Shown here in pieces: positions 43,991 to 53,564 of a stretch of 64,000 nt of DNA (within the stretch, counting starts at the first letter, position 1; each line of letters opens with the position of its first letter). The translations under genes and the position numbers were made by a program. Under the pieces are notes generated by a model, which did not search any database, had not been told where the DNA came from, and was given only the letters and a program-made list of their open reading frames with translations. The stretch comes from Rhizobium sp. WYJ-E13 (lineage in GTDB: Bacteria; Pseudomonadota; Alphaproteobacteria; Rhizobiales; Rhizobiaceae), in NCBI RefSeq assembly GCF_018987265.1, contig NZ_CP076853.1, positions 2,666,001 through 2,730,000 of the forward strand, given 5' to 3'.

Positions 43991-46800
43991 GCGCGCTCCC
44001 CTTTGCCTTCGCCTATCCCGCCCTCCTGGGCGCGCTGATTGCCCTTCCCGTCATCTGGTGGCTGCTGCGGCTGACCCCGCCACGCCCGCAGGCGGAAGTC
44101 TTCCCGCCGCTGAAAATCCTGGCGACTGTGCTGAAACGCGAGGAAACGCCGGCGCAAAGCCCCTGGTGGCTGACGCTGCTGCGCATGTTGCTCGCAGCCG
44201 CCATCATCTTCGCGATCGCCGATCCGGTCTTCAATCCGCGCACGGGCTCGCTCGCGTCCGGTGGTCCGCTCGTACTCTTCGTCGACAACAGCTGGGCTTC
44301 GGCAACCGACTGGGAGCGCCGCGTCCAGACAGCTGACGCGCTGATCGGCGATGCCGAGTCTGCGGGCGCTGTCGTCTCCATCGCTTTCACTGCCGACCCG
44401 ACTAACGACGCGACACCCGGCACGGCCTCGGCCGCCCGCGAAAAACTGCGCGCTGCCGAGCCGAAGCCGCTCGTGCCGGATCGCCAGCGGGCTTTCGAGG
44501 CTCTGCGCGCCGCACTGAACGGCACGCATCCCGGCACGCTGGCCTTCCTCACAGACGGTGCGGCAAGCAGCGATAACGACGCCACCGTCCGTCAGCTCTC
44601 CGACCTTCAGCCCGCCGAACTGCGCGTGATCGAAGGCGATACGGCTCAGACGGTAGCAATCTCCGGCGCCACCAATACGGCCGACGCGATGACGGTGAAG
44701 GTGACACGCCTCAGCTCAGGCGGAGCGGCCTCCGTCGCTCTCAACGCACAGGACGCGCAGGGTCGCGTGATCGCCACCGGCAGGGCCGATTTTGCGCCCG
44801 GCCAGACTGCCGTCAATGCCGGCATTTCGGCCCCCTTCGAGATGCGCAACGATTTCGCCCGTGTCAGCATCAACACCGGCGCCACCGCAGGCGCTATGCA
44901 TCTGCTTGACGACGCCTTCAAGCGTCGCCGGGTCGTGCTTCTCTCAGGCGAAAGCGGCGATGAATTCCAACCGCTGCTGTCGCCGCTCTATTACATCCAG
45001 AGAGCGCTGGAGCCATATGCGGATCTGGTGCGGCCGACCGACGCCAATCTTTCGGTCGCCATTCCGAAGCTGCTTGCGAACAATCCCTCCGTCATCATTA
45101 TGGCCGATATCGGCCGCCTGCCGGAGGATACCTACGCGCCGCTGCAGCGCTGGATATCGAATGGCGGCATGCTGCTGCGCTTTGCCGGCCCGCGCCTTGC
45201 TGCGGCACCGGCCGAGGATCCGCTGATCCCGGTCACCCTGCGCCAGGGCGAACGCGCGCTTGGCGGCAGCCTGTCCTGGAGCGAACCGCAGGCACTCGCG
45301 GATTTCCCAGGCTTCAGCCCCTTTGCCGGCATCGCACGGCCGACCGACGTGACCGTTAACCGCCAGGTGCTGGCAGAGCCGACGCCCGATCTTGCCGAGC
45401 GCACCTGGGCAAGCCTAACCGACGGCACGCCGCTCGTGACCATGAACAAGATGAATGCCGGTCAGATCGTGCTCTTCCATGTGAGTGCCGAGGCAACCTG
45501 GTCGAACCTGCCGATCTCGGGTACTTTTGTTGAAATGTTGCGACACCTCATCCAGATCTCACGGTCCGGCGGCGTGACCTCGGAATCGACGGGCAGCGCG
45601 CGTGTTGCCGAGACCTTGCCGCCGTTCCGCATGCTGACAGCCAAGGGCACGCTGGTCGCGGAGACCGGCAATGCGCGTCCGCTGATCCCGAATGCCAAAG
45701 CCGCACCCATTGCCAATTTCGACAACCCGCCCGGCCTCTACGGCTCCGAGGATGGTTTTGCGGCACTGAACGTGCTGCCCGACGATGCAGATCTGAAACC
45801 GCTCGACATGGATGGCGTCAATATCGTGCGCGCCGGCCTCGTCGGCGGGGAAAGCTGGTCGGCCAAGCCTCTGCTCTTCTTCATCGCCTTCCTGCTGCTG
45901 CTCGCCGACAGCCTGATCGTGCTCTTCATGAACGGGGCCTTCTCCCGTATGCGTCCCCGCGCTCGCACTGCCGCGACGATCGCCATTGCGCTTGTGGCCG
46001 GCCTGATGCTGCGGCCAGACATCATGCATGCCAACGATACCCAGCCGGGCGACGATGTCATCATGCAGCGGCTCGACAATACCCATCTCGCCTATGTCGT
46101 CACCGGCGAGCAGGATGTGGACAATATTTCCGACCAGGGGCTGGATGGGCTGACGAAATTCTTGACCTACCGCACCACGCTCGAGCCGGCTCCGCCCGTT
46201 GGCATCGACCTGGATAAGGACGAGCTTGCCTTCTACCCGATCATCTACTGGCCGATTTCCGCGACCGCGCCGATGCCATCCAACGCCGCCATCAGCCGTA
46301 TCGACGCCTACATGCGAAACGGCGGCACCGTGCTTTTCGACACGCGCGACCAGATCGACTCGCTCGAAGGCGGCAGCGACACGACCGCCAACGGCCAGCG
46401 CCTGCAGCAGATCCTTGCCAATCTGGATATTCCGCCGCTGGAGCCCGTCCCACACGATCACGTGCTGACCAAGTCCTTCTATCTGCTGTCGAGCTTTCCC
46501 GGCCGATACACTGGCAGCCCGCTCTGGATCGAAGCGCGGCAGGGCGGACAGAACAACAGCAACAAGCCGGCCGCTGCCGCAGACGGCGTCTCACCGATCC
46601 TGATCACCGCAAATGATTTTGCCGGCGCATGGGCCGTTGATGACAATGACACGCCGCTGCTGCCCACCGTGCCGCCGGATGATACACAGCGCGAATACGC
46701 CTTCCGCGCCGGCGTCAACATCATGATGTACATGCTGACCGGCAACTACAAGACAGACCAGGTCCACGTGCCCGACCTGCTTGAACGTCTGGGGCAGTGA
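43987..46800 (+). CDS. Large membrane protein, BatA-like with DUF4159
   Basis: 937 aa from a TTG overlapping the DUF58 stop; GGAGG precedes it. Two N-terminal membrane helices enclose the BatA-type start (FAYPALLGALIALPVIWWLLRLTPPRPQ). A VWA-like region (LFVDNSWASATDWERR) lacks a full metal site. A second pair of membrane helices sits at about 625-690, and the C-terminal DUF4159 domain (about 700-935) has a Rossmann-like pattern. With MoxR and DUF58 it belongs to an envelope-associated module whose substrate is unknown. Confidence 0.85.
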   Translation: MSALPFAFAYPALLGALIALPVIWWLLRLTPPRPQAEVFPPLKILATVLKREETPAQSPWWLTLLRMLLAAAIIFAIADPVFNPRTGSLASGGPLVLFVDNSWASATDWERRVQTADALIGDAESAGAVVSIAFTADPTNDATPGTASAAREKLRAAEPKPLVPDRQRAFEALRAALNGTHPGTLAFLTDGAASSDNDATVRQLSDLQPAELRVIEGDTAQTVAISGATNTADAMTVKVTRLSSGGAASVALNAQDAQGRVIATGRADFAPGQTAVNAGISAPFEMRNDFARVSINTGATAGAMHLLDDAFKRRRVVLLSGESGDEFQPLLSPLYYIQRALEPYADLVRPTDANLSVAIPKLLANNPSVIIMADIGRLPEDTYAPLQRWISNGGMLLRFAGPRLAAAPAEDPLIPVTLRQGERALGGSLSWSEPQALADFPGFSPFAGIARPTDVTVNRQVLAEPTPDLAERTWASLTDGTPLVTMNKMNAGQIVLFHVSAEATWSNLPISGTFVEMLRHLIQISRSGGVTSESTGSARVAETLPPFRMLTAKGTLVAETGNARPLIPNAKAAPIANFDNPPGLYGSEDGFAALNVLPDDADLKPLDMDGVNIVRAGLVGGESWSAKPLLFFIAFLLLLADSLIVLFMNGAFSRMRPRARTAATIAIALVAGLMLRPDIMHANDTQPGDDVIMQRLDNTHLAYVVTGEQDVDNISDQGLDGLTKFLTYRTTLEPAPPVGIDLDKDELAFYPIIYWPISATAPMPSNAAISRIDAYMRNGGTVLFDTRDQIDSLEGGSDTTANGQRLQQILANLDIPPLEPVPHDHVLTKSFYLLSSFPGRYTGSPLWIEARQGGQNNSNKPAAAADGVSPILITANDFAGAWAVDDNDTPLLPTVPPDDTQREYAFRAGVNIMMYMLTGNYKTDQVHVPDLLERLGQ

Positions 46801-46801
46801 C

Positions 46802-48874
46802 ATGACGCTCGATTATTCGCCCTTCCTGCCCTGGCCCCTTCTGGCGGTATTGACCGCCATCGTACTGCTGATCGCCGCTTTTGCGATCTGGCGCGGCATT
46901 CGCGGCGCTTGGATCCGCACGCTTGCGGCACTTGCCCTGCTTGCAGCACTTGCCAATCCGGTGCTGTTGCAGGAAGACCGCGACCCGCTTTCAACCATCG
47001 TGCCCGTCATCGTCGACCGCAGCCAGAGCCAGCAGACGGCCGATCGCGTGACGATGACGGATGATGCGCTTGCGTCGCTGAAGACGCAGCTCGCCCGCTT
47101 TCCGCAGATCGAGCCCCGTTTCGTCGACGTGAATGAGGATCGCAACTCCGACATGCCCTCCACGCGCCTCTTCGAGGCGCTGTCGGCTTCGATCGCCGAT
47201 GTACCGCCCTCGCGCGTCGGCGGTGCGATCATGCTGACGGATGGCGAGGTACATGACGTGCCTGGCGTCAATCAGGCGCTCGGCTTCGACGCGCCGATCC
47301 ATGGCCTGATTACCGGCAAGCCGAACGAATTTGATCGCCGCATCGAAGTCATCAAGGCACCTCGCTTCGGCATCGTCAACGAGGAGCAGCAGCTTGTGCT
47401 ACGTGTCTTTGACGATGGCCCGAGCCCCGGCGGCGTGGCAACTGTGACGGTGCGTCTAAATGGCGACGAGATTGCCACACTACAGGCGACGCCCGGCCAG
47501 GATACGCCCTTCTCCTTCAGGGTGACGCGCGGCGGCGCGAATGTCCTGGAATTTTCCGTGGCCGGCATCCCCGGCGAAGTGACGGACGCCAATAACCGCG
47601 CGGTCCATATCATCGACGGCATCCGTCAGAACTTGCGCGTTCTCCTCGTCTCCGGCGAGCCGCATGCGGGTGAGCGCGCCTGGCGCAATCTCTTGAAATC
47701 GGATGCCTCCGTCGACCTCGTGCATTTCACTATTCTGCGACCGCCGGAAAAACAGGACGGCACGCCGATCAACGAGCTGTCGCTGATCGCTTTCCCGACC
47801 CGCGAACTCTTTGTCGACAAGATCAAGGATTTCGACCTGATCATCTTCGACCGCTATCAGGATCGCGCCAATGTGCTGCCGATGCTCTATTATGACAATA
47901 TCGCCCAATATGTGGAGAATGGCGGCGCGTTGCTGATTGCTGCCGGCCCGGAACATGCGAGCCCGGAATCAATTGCCATGACGCCGCTCGCTTCCGTGCT
48001 GCCGGCAGAGCCCACCGGACGGATGATCGAACGGGCCTTCTATCCCCGTCTTTCCGAACAGGGCCGCAAGCATCCCGTCACCCGCGGGCTTGATGGTTCT
48101 GCCGACGAGCCTCCGCATTGGGGTCGCTGGTTCCGCAGCGTCGATGTCGACAGACCGCAGGGCCAGACCGTCATGGTCGGCGCCGACAATCATCCTCTGC
48201 TCGTTCTGAACCGTGCCGGCCAGGGCCGTGTTGCCATGCTGCTCTCCGACCAGGGCTGGCTCTGGGCGCGCGGCTTCGAGGGCGGTGGACCGCATGTTTC
48301 TCTCTACCGCCGCATCGCCCACTGGCTGATGAAGGAACCGGCACTGGAGGAAGAGGCACTGACGGCGCGCACCTCCGGCCGCACACTTGAGATCACTCGC
48401 CAGACGATCGGCGATGCGCCGGGCGACGCAATCGTGCGCTACCCCTCCGGCAAAACTGAAAACCTGCCGCTGACGCAGACCGAGCCCGGCCTCTACAAGG
48501 CCGAAAAGCGCATGGACGAGATCGGCCTCTTCGAAATCCGCAACGGCGATCTGACGACGCTCGCCCATGTCGGCGCCGTCGATGCACCTGAATTCAAGGC
48601 AATGATCTCGACGACTGCAGCGCTAAAGCCGATCACCGACAAGAGCCGCGGCCTCGTGACCCGTGTCGTCAACAATGTCGGTGCCATCAATGTCCCGCCG
48701 ATCTTGCCGGTGCGCGGCCAGGTGCGCGTGACTGACAATGACCGCATGCAGATCCGTATGACCAACGAGACCGTGCTGAAGGGCATCAATACCCTGCCGC
48801 TCTTTGCCGGTTTTGCGGGTGTTGGAATTCTGCTTCTGGCCTTCGGCGCCATGTGGTGGCGCGAGGGGCGCTAG
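46802..48874 (+). CDS. Membrane protein with amidotransferase-like domain
   Basis: 690 aa from ATG 46802, two bases after the preceding stop. Two N-terminal membrane helices and one C-terminal helix (LFAGFAGVGILLLAFGAMWW) flank a large periplasmic portion. The middle (RVLLVSGEPHAGERAWRNLL ... GALLIAAGPEHASPESIA) has the fold of class I glutamine amidotransferases but without an obvious catalytic Cys-His-Glu triad. Fourth member of the MoxR operon. Confidence 0.85.
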   Translation: MTLDYSPFLPWPLLAVLTAIVLLIAAFAIWRGIRGAWIRTLAALALLAALANPVLLQEDRDPLSTIVPVIVDRSQSQQTADRVTMTDDALASLKTQLARFPQIEPRFVDVNEDRNSDMPSTRLFEALSASIADVPPSRVGGAIMLTDGEVHDVPGVNQALGFDAPIHGLITGKPNEFDRRIEVIKAPRFGIVNEEQQLVLRVFDDGPSPGGVATVTVRLNGDEIATLQATPGQDTPFSFRVTRGGANVLEFSVAGIPGEVTDANNRAVHIIDGIRQNLRVLLVSGEPHAGERAWRNLLKSDASVDLVHFTILRPPEKQDGTPINELSLIAFPTRELFVDKIKDFDLIIFDRYQDRANVLPMLYYDNIAQYVENGGALLIAAGPEHASPESIAMTPLASVLPAEPTGRMIERAFYPRLSEQGRKHPVTRGLDGSADEPPHWGRWFRSVDVDRPQGQTVMVGADNHPLLVLNRAGQGRVAMLLSDQGWLWARGFEGGGPHVSLYRRIAHWLMKEPALEEEALTARTSGRTLEITRQTIGDAPGDAIVRYPSGKTENLPLTQTEPGLYKAEKRMDEIGLFEIRNGDLTTLAHVGAVDAPEFKAMISTTAALKPITDKSRGLVTRVVNNVGAINVPPILPVRGQVRVTDNDRMQIRMTNETVLKGINTLPLFAGFAGVGILLLAFGAMWWREGR

Positions 48875-48876
48875 CC

Positions 48877-49293
48877 ATGCCGGAATTCGAGCTCACCGCC
48901 TGCCCTTCTCCGGAAGAGCTTGCAGTCATCACCGATGGCCTGACGGCCTTCAATACCGAGGATGTCGGCCCGTCCGAACGCCAGCCGCTCGCCGTTCTGA
49001 TCCGTGACACCGATGGAAAAATCTCGGGCGGCCTGTCCGGTTACACGGCCTGGGACTGGCTCTTCGTGCAGATGCTCTACATTCCCGACACGCTACGCGG
49101 CAGCGGCCTGGCCGGCAAGATTCTCGCCAGGGCGGAAGAGGAAGCCGCCGCTCGCGGTTGCCGCGGCGCCTGGATCGATACCTTCAACCCGCATGCGCTC
49201 AGCGCCTACCAGCGCCAGGGCTACGAGGTTTTCGGTGAACTACCGGATTTTCCGGAGGGTCGGACGCGGACGTTTCTGAAGAAGTTGCTCTGA
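48877..49293 (+). CDS. GNAT-family N-acetyltransferase
   Basis: 138 aa from ATG 48877, with GAGGGGC upstream. RGSGLAGKILARAEEEAAARG is the acetyl-CoA loop, and FNPHALSAYQRQGYEVFGEL the typical GNAT end. It follows the MoxR operon by two bases and may be part of it, though functionally unrelated. A palindromic repeat follows its stop. Confidence 0.87.
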   Translation: MPEFELTACPSPEELAVITDGLTAFNTEDVGPSERQPLAVLIRDTDGKISGGLSGYTAWDWLFVQMLYIPDTLRGSGLAGKILARAEEEAAARGCRGAWIDTFNPHALSAYQRQGYEVFGELPDFPEGRTRTFLKKLL

Positions 49294-49295
49294 CG

Positions 49296-49397
49296 AGAGC
49301 AATTCCAGCCAAGTGCACAGCGGTTTTGCGTCCGGAATTGCGTAAAAACAAAGAGATAGAGTGTTTCCGTGTTTCGAAGAAGAACGGAAATGCTCTA
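49296..49397. repeat. Rhizobium-type intergenic repeat, copy 2
   Basis: About 102 bp, starting two bases after the GNAT stop. The first palindrome pairs GCAATTCC and GGAATTGC; the second pairs AGAGTGTTTCCGT with ACGGAAATGCTCT. Between them lie CAGCGGTTTTGCG and AAAAACAAAGAGATA. Its last three bases (CTA) are the stop codon of the next, minus-strand gene. Core sequence is shared with copy 3 at 60879 and layout with copy 1 at 23592. Confidence 0.78.
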
Positions 49398-49901
49398 TCG
49401 CCGCCACGCAATCGTGCCCTTCAGCCGCGCATGCGTGTCTTCGGCAATCGGGACGACCAGCACACGGCCCGGATCGACTGGCCCCGGAAAAGTCAGCGCA
49501 CCGTAGGCGACCTTCTCGAAGCCGAGCGGACCGTAATAGGGCGGATCGCCCACAAGGATGACGGCTTCCGAACCCTTGCGCTTGGCAGCCTCGACCGCGA
49601 TGCGCACCAATTCCCGGCCGATACCCTTGCTCTTGTGCGAGGGCCGCACAGCGAGCGGCCCCAGAAGATGGCCCTTTACAGTTCCCGCCAGAACCGGCGT
49701 CATCCGCACCGAAGCGATCGTCTCGCCGTCATCGGCGCAGACGAAGGAGAGCGACAGGTCATGCGGCCCCTGCTCGCGGATGCGGGCAGCAGCGCGCGTG
49801 TGCCGACCGGGGCCGAATGCTTCTTCGTTGATGAGTTCGATAGCGGCGTCGTGAGACGCATCCTCGGTGAGGTAGACGAGATCGTGCTTGTACATGAGCA
49901 T
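49395..49901 (-). CDS. GNAT-family N-acetyltransferase (YhbS-like)
   Basis: 168 aa. The acetyl-CoA motif GPLAVRPSHKSKGIGRELVR is intact, with ILVGDPPYYGPLGFEK as in the YhbS-like group. The TAG stop is formed by the last bases of the adjacent repeat, so the repeat's arrival may have changed the gene's end slightly. Single gene, with its promoter in the 275-base gap 49902-50176. Confidence 0.88.
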   Translation of the reverse strand: MLMYKHDLVYLTEDASHDAAIELINEEAFGPGRHTRAAARIREQGPHDLSLSFVCADDGETIASVRMTPVLAGTVKGHLLGPLAVRPSHKSKGIGRELVRIAVEAAKRKGSEAVILVGDPPYYGPLGFEKVAYGALTFPGPVDPGRVLVVPIAEDTHARLKGTIAWRR

Positions 49902-50176
49902 GGAAACAGAGACCGTATGGACGCAGATATGGGTTCGCGAACACGCCGTAGGCGTTCGGGAGCATCAGCGTCGTCGCAGGCCTCTGAGAATAGACATCAA
50001 GCAGAATTCCAGAAATTTGTGAGGAAGGCGGATAGCAGGAAAAATTTCCGGCGTCCATTGCAAAAATTCGGCCTAGAACAAGGCGACTGAGACGCAGTGT
50101 TCAATCTTTGCCCGCCTGCAAAAGGCCGCGTGCTGCGATATCTGTACCGTAACAATCAATTTTCGAGGTAAACAAC

Positions 50177-51166
50177 ATGGGCATGCTTGTGGACGGCGTC
50201 TGGCATGACGTCTGGTACGACACGAAGGAAACGAAGGGCCATTTCAAGCGTCAGCCCTCGCAGTTCCGTAACTGGATCACGGCCGATGGAGAAGCCGGCC
50301 CCAGTGGCAAAGGCGGCTTCAAGGCCGAGGCCGGCCGCTATCACCTTTATGTCTCCCTCGCCTGCCCATGGGCGCACCGCACACTGATCTTCCGCAAACT
50401 AAAGAAGCTCGAAGACCTGATTTCCGTTTCGGTCGTCGATCCGTTGATGGTGGAAAACGGCTGGGAGTTCAAGGTCGGCAATGGCGCTACCGGCGACCAG
50501 CTCTTCGGCTCGAAGGCTCTCTGGGAAGTTTATGTGAAGGCCGATCCGCATTATTCCGGCCGCGTCACCGTGCCGGTGCTCTGGGACATCAAGAATGGGA
50601 CGGTCGTCAACAACGAGTCGGCTGAAATCATCCGCATGTTCAACAGCGCCTTCAATCACCTGACTGGATCGACGGCGGATTATTATCCGGAAGACCTGCG
50701 GGCGGATATCGATGCGTTGAACGACATCGTCTACGACACCGTCAACAACGGCGTCTACAAGGCGGGCTTTGCGACCACGCAGGCCGCCTACGAAGAGAAT
50801 GTCGTCAAACTCTTCGAAACACTTGATAAGCTCGATGAGCGCCTCGGCAAGGGACGTTATCTTTTCGGCGACCGCCAGACCGAAGCCGACTGGCGCCTCT
50901 TCACGACGCTGGTGCGTTTCGACCCGGTTTATGTTGGCCACTTCAAGTGCAACATCCGCCGCATCGAGGACTACCGGAACCTGCGAACCTACCTGCGCGA
51001 CCTCTATCAGACGCCTGACGTGGCAGACACGGTCAATCTGCGCCACATCAAGGAGCACTATTACCGCAGTCACAAGACGATCAATCCGACCGGCATCGTG
51101 CCATCAGGCCCAGCCCTCGATCTCGACCGGCCGCATGGCCGCGACAAGTTCGCAGCCGCAGCCTGA
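50177..51166 (+). CDS. Glutathionyl-hydroquinone reductase-type GST
   Basis: 329 aa with GAGGT upstream. The N-terminal thioredoxin-fold part carries the Cys motif SLACPWAHRT, and GWEFKVGNGATGDQLFG and KVGNGA-type loops follow, as in the YqjG/ECM4 group. A C-terminal all-helical GST domain completes the usual length. Family members reduce glutathionyl-hydroquinones with GSH. It is a single gene; the substrate in this organism is inferred only from the family. Confidence 0.9.
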   Translation: MGMLVDGVWHDVWYDTKETKGHFKRQPSQFRNWITADGEAGPSGKGGFKAEAGRYHLYVSLACPWAHRTLIFRKLKKLEDLISVSVVDPLMVENGWEFKVGNGATGDQLFGSKALWEVYVKADPHYSGRVTVPVLWDIKNGTVVNNESAEIIRMFNSAFNHLTGSTADYYPEDLRADIDALNDIVYDTVNNGVYKAGFATTQAAYEENVVKLFETLDKLDERLGKGRYLFGDRQTEADWRLFTTLVRFDPVYVGHFKCNIRRIEDYRNLRTYLRDLYQTPDVADTVNLRHIKEHYYRSHKTINPTGIVPSGPALDLDRPHGRDKFAAAA

Positions 51167-51169
51167 GCC

Positions 51170-51661
51170 TCACCAGTAATGCGCCGGCTCCGCCTCGCCG
51201 CGGAGCTCGGCAAGCCTTCGCAGCGTCGCTTCGGTCGTCTCCTCGGGCAGATCGTCGATCTCGAAGAAGCCGCTCTCGGCAATTTCCCAGTCCGGCGGCC
51301 GCGGCGCTGTCTGTTCCACGGTGGCGCGGTAGAAGACCAGATGATCGCGCCGGGTGATGTTGGTGTTGAAATAGACGTGGAAAAGCTGCGGCTTGCCGAC
51401 AATCCTGAGGTTACCTTCCTCCCGCAATTCCTTGATGAGCGCCTCTTCCGCCGTCTCGTTTCGCTCCAGCCCGCCGCCTGGCATATGCCATCCGCCCGTA
51501 TAGCCGTGACGAACGAGAAACAGGCGTCCCTGCTCGTCGAAACAGGCTGCACGCACCCCCATCGTCATGCCGCGCGCGACGGAAAAATAGACGTGCAGCA
51601 ATCGCACCAACACTTTCATGTGAAGGGGCCATGTTTGTTTGTCTGCCATGGGTTCTTTCAT
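51170..51661 (-). CDS. Nudix hydrolase
   Basis: 163 aa. The Nudix box reads GGGLERNETAEEALIKELREEGNL, matching the motif with Lys in place of the first Arg of REUxEE. WHMPGGGLER precedes it. An in-frame ATG at 51649 would shorten the protein by four residues. The substrate cannot be assigned. It is divergent from the phosphoesterase gene and convergent with the GST-like gene. Confidence 0.88.
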   Translation of the reverse strand: MKEPMADKQTWPLHMKVLVRLLHVYFSVARGMTMGVRAACFDEQGRLFLVRHGYTGGWHMPGGGLERNETAEEALIKELREEGNLRIVGKPQLFHVYFNTNITRRDHLVFYRATVEQTAPRPPDWEIAESGFFEIDDLPEETTEATLRRLAELRGEAEPAHYW

Positions 51662-51717
51662 ACTCTCATCGCGGGGATGTGTTTGAATTGTAAATAAGCT
51701 GGTCTATGTGTCGTTGC

Positions 51718-52626
51718 ATGTTCAAGCTCGCGCATATCTCCGACGTCCATCTCGGACCTCTGCCCCGCCTTTCCATTCACGAACTTTTCTCAAAACGTAT
51801 TACGGGCTTTGTGAACTGGCACCGCAACCGGCGCAAGCATCTTTTCGGCAGCACGCTCGATCTGCTGCTGGACGATATCCGCTCCCACGAGGCCGACCAT
51901 CTGGCCGTGACCGGCGACCTCGTCAACCTCGCAAGCGGCATCGAGATCAGGAGCGCGGCAGCTTGGCTGCGCGAACTCGGCGATCCCGCCGCAACATCGG
52001 TCGTCCCTGGTAACCACGATGCCTATGTTCCGGGCGCCTACGAGAAGTCGATGCGCGCCTGGTATGATTATGTGCGCGGCGACCTTGCCCCGCCGGAATG
52101 GGAGGCAGACCGGCACATCTTTCCCTACCTTCGCGTCCGCGACAAGGTCGCAATCGTCGGCTGCTCGACTGCTGTTGCGACTCCGCCATTCGCGGCCTCC
52201 GGCTTCTTCGGCGCGCGCCAGGCGCGAGATACGGTCAACATGCTGCGCGCTGCCGGTGAAGCCGGTCTGTTCCGTGTCGTCATGATCCACCATCCGCCGA
52301 TCCGCGGCGCGACCTCCTTCTACAAGCGCATGATCGGCATCCGCCGTTTCGCGGCCGTCGTTTCCACCGGCGGCGCAGAGCTCGTGCTGCACGGCCATAC
52401 CCATCTCAACACGCTTTACTGGCTGCGCGGGCAGACAGGCCCGGTGCCTGTCGTCGGCATAGCTTCGGCCTCGCAGGGACCGGGCGGCATCAAGCCCCGC
52501 GCCGCCTATAATCTCTTCTCCATTTCCGGCTCCCCGGGCGCCTGGGAGGTGAAGGGCGAGCGCTTCAGCATAAACGATACGGCCGACGGCATGATGCCGG
52601 AAAGTGCAGATATTTTCGCACTTTAA
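51718..52626 (+). CDS. Metallophosphoesterase
   Basis: 302 aa from ATG 51718, where the family pattern begins (FKLAHISDVHLGP). The five metallophosphoesterase motifs are present: DVH, GDLVN, GNHDAY, HHPP and HGHTHLN. The substrate could be a cyclic nucleotide or a lipid phosphate; no signal peptide is seen, so it is cytoplasmic. Between it and the TPR gene lie 159 bases with no gene. Confidence 0.9.
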   Translation: MFKLAHISDVHLGPLPRLSIHELFSKRITGFVNWHRNRRKHLFGSTLDLLLDDIRSHEADHLAVTGDLVNLASGIEIRSAAAWLRELGDPAATSVVPGNHDAYVPGAYEKSMRAWYDYVRGDLAPPEWEADRHIFPYLRVRDKVAIVGCSTAVATPPFAASGFFGARQARDTVNMLRAAGEAGLFRVVMIHHPPIRGATSFYKRMIGIRRFAAVVSTGGAELVLHGHTHLNTLYWLRGQTGPVPVVGIASASQGPGGIKPRAAYNLFSISGSPGAWEVKGERFSINDTADGMMPESADIFAL

Positions 52627-52785
52627 AGACGATTGCGGAATCGGCTCCGGCAGCTGTTGAATCAACCTGTGAAGATCGGTCGCCAATGTCGCAACATAGG
52701 CAATAAAGGCCGCCGGGGCTCTTGGTATTTTTAAGCGTCGGCGTACAATTCAACAACCGCAGCGCTTCAAAACGGAGTACGCCCG

Positions 52786-53346
52786 ATGACTGCTTCTCTT
52801 CATCGCCTGTGCAGACTTTCGCTTGTTTCCGTCTTTGCTATCGGTCTTGCCACATCCGCCTTTGCGGTCGGTGGCGGGAACGATGATACCTCACCGCCGC
52901 AGAAGACCCAAACGACCAAGACCTGCACCAAGGGCAAGGTCTGGGATGCCAAGAAGAAGGAATGCGTCGATCCGAAGAAGCAGAGCTTCAACGATGACGA
53001 ACTCTTCACGTTTGCCCGCGAATTCGCCTATGCCGGCCAGTACGAGAACGCTATCACGGTGCTGAACCTCGCGCAGAACCAGAACGATCCGCGCATCCTG
53101 AACTATCTTGGCTACGCCAACCGCAAGGCCGGCCGCATGGAGCTCGGCATGTCCTACTACAGGAAGGCGCTGCAGCAGGACGAGAATTACATCCTCGCCC
53201 GCTCCTACATGGGCATGGCGCTTGCCGAACAGGGCGACCTCCAGGGCGCCCGCGTGCAGCTCGTGGAGATCCGTGATCGAGGCGGCGAAAATACCTGGGC
53301 CTATCGCGCTCTTCTCCAGAGCCTGAACGGCTACAGGACATATTGA
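52786..53346 (+). CDS. Secreted TPR-repeat protein
   Basis: 186 aa. Signal peptide (ending AFA at about 27), a Lys/Cys-rich spacer with CTKGKVWDAKKKECVDPKK, and then about three TPR units (FAREFAYAGQYENAI, GYANRKAGRMELGMSYYRKAL, GMALAEQGDLQGARVQL). It is periplasmic and likely a protein-protein adaptor. Two cysteines in the spacer could form a disulfide. Single gene; a small hairpin (TCCCTT/AAGGGA, 53375-53389) follows. Confidence 0.82.
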   Translation: MTASLHRLCRLSLVSVFAIGLATSAFAVGGGNDDTSPPQKTQTTKTCTKGKVWDAKKKECVDPKKQSFNDDELFTFAREFAYAGQYENAITVLNLAQNQNDPRILNYLGYANRKAGRMELGMSYYRKALQQDENYILARSYMGMALAEQGDLQGARVQLVEIRDRGGENTWAYRALLQSLNGYRTY

Positions 53347-53564
53347 GGCAAGCTCTGCGGGCTATGGTACGAACTCCCTTGGAAAGGGATGGATGAATTC
53401 ACCCCCGCGCTTGCGAAATACAGGCGACTTGTTTCATAAAGCCGCCTGCATGGCAGGGGTAGATACGACGGCTTCACGCCCGCCGGGCAAGGCCCGTACG
53501 CGAAGCCGGCCCGAATGCAAAGCCAGTTGAATGCCGGCCGATGTGAATGCTTCTTGGAAAGACA

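Noticed and set aside
44280..44420. Functional VWA MIDAS site in the DUF4159 protein
   Set aside because: The sequence has D-N-S in place of DxSxS and no clear Thr and Asp partners, so metal binding is not supported.
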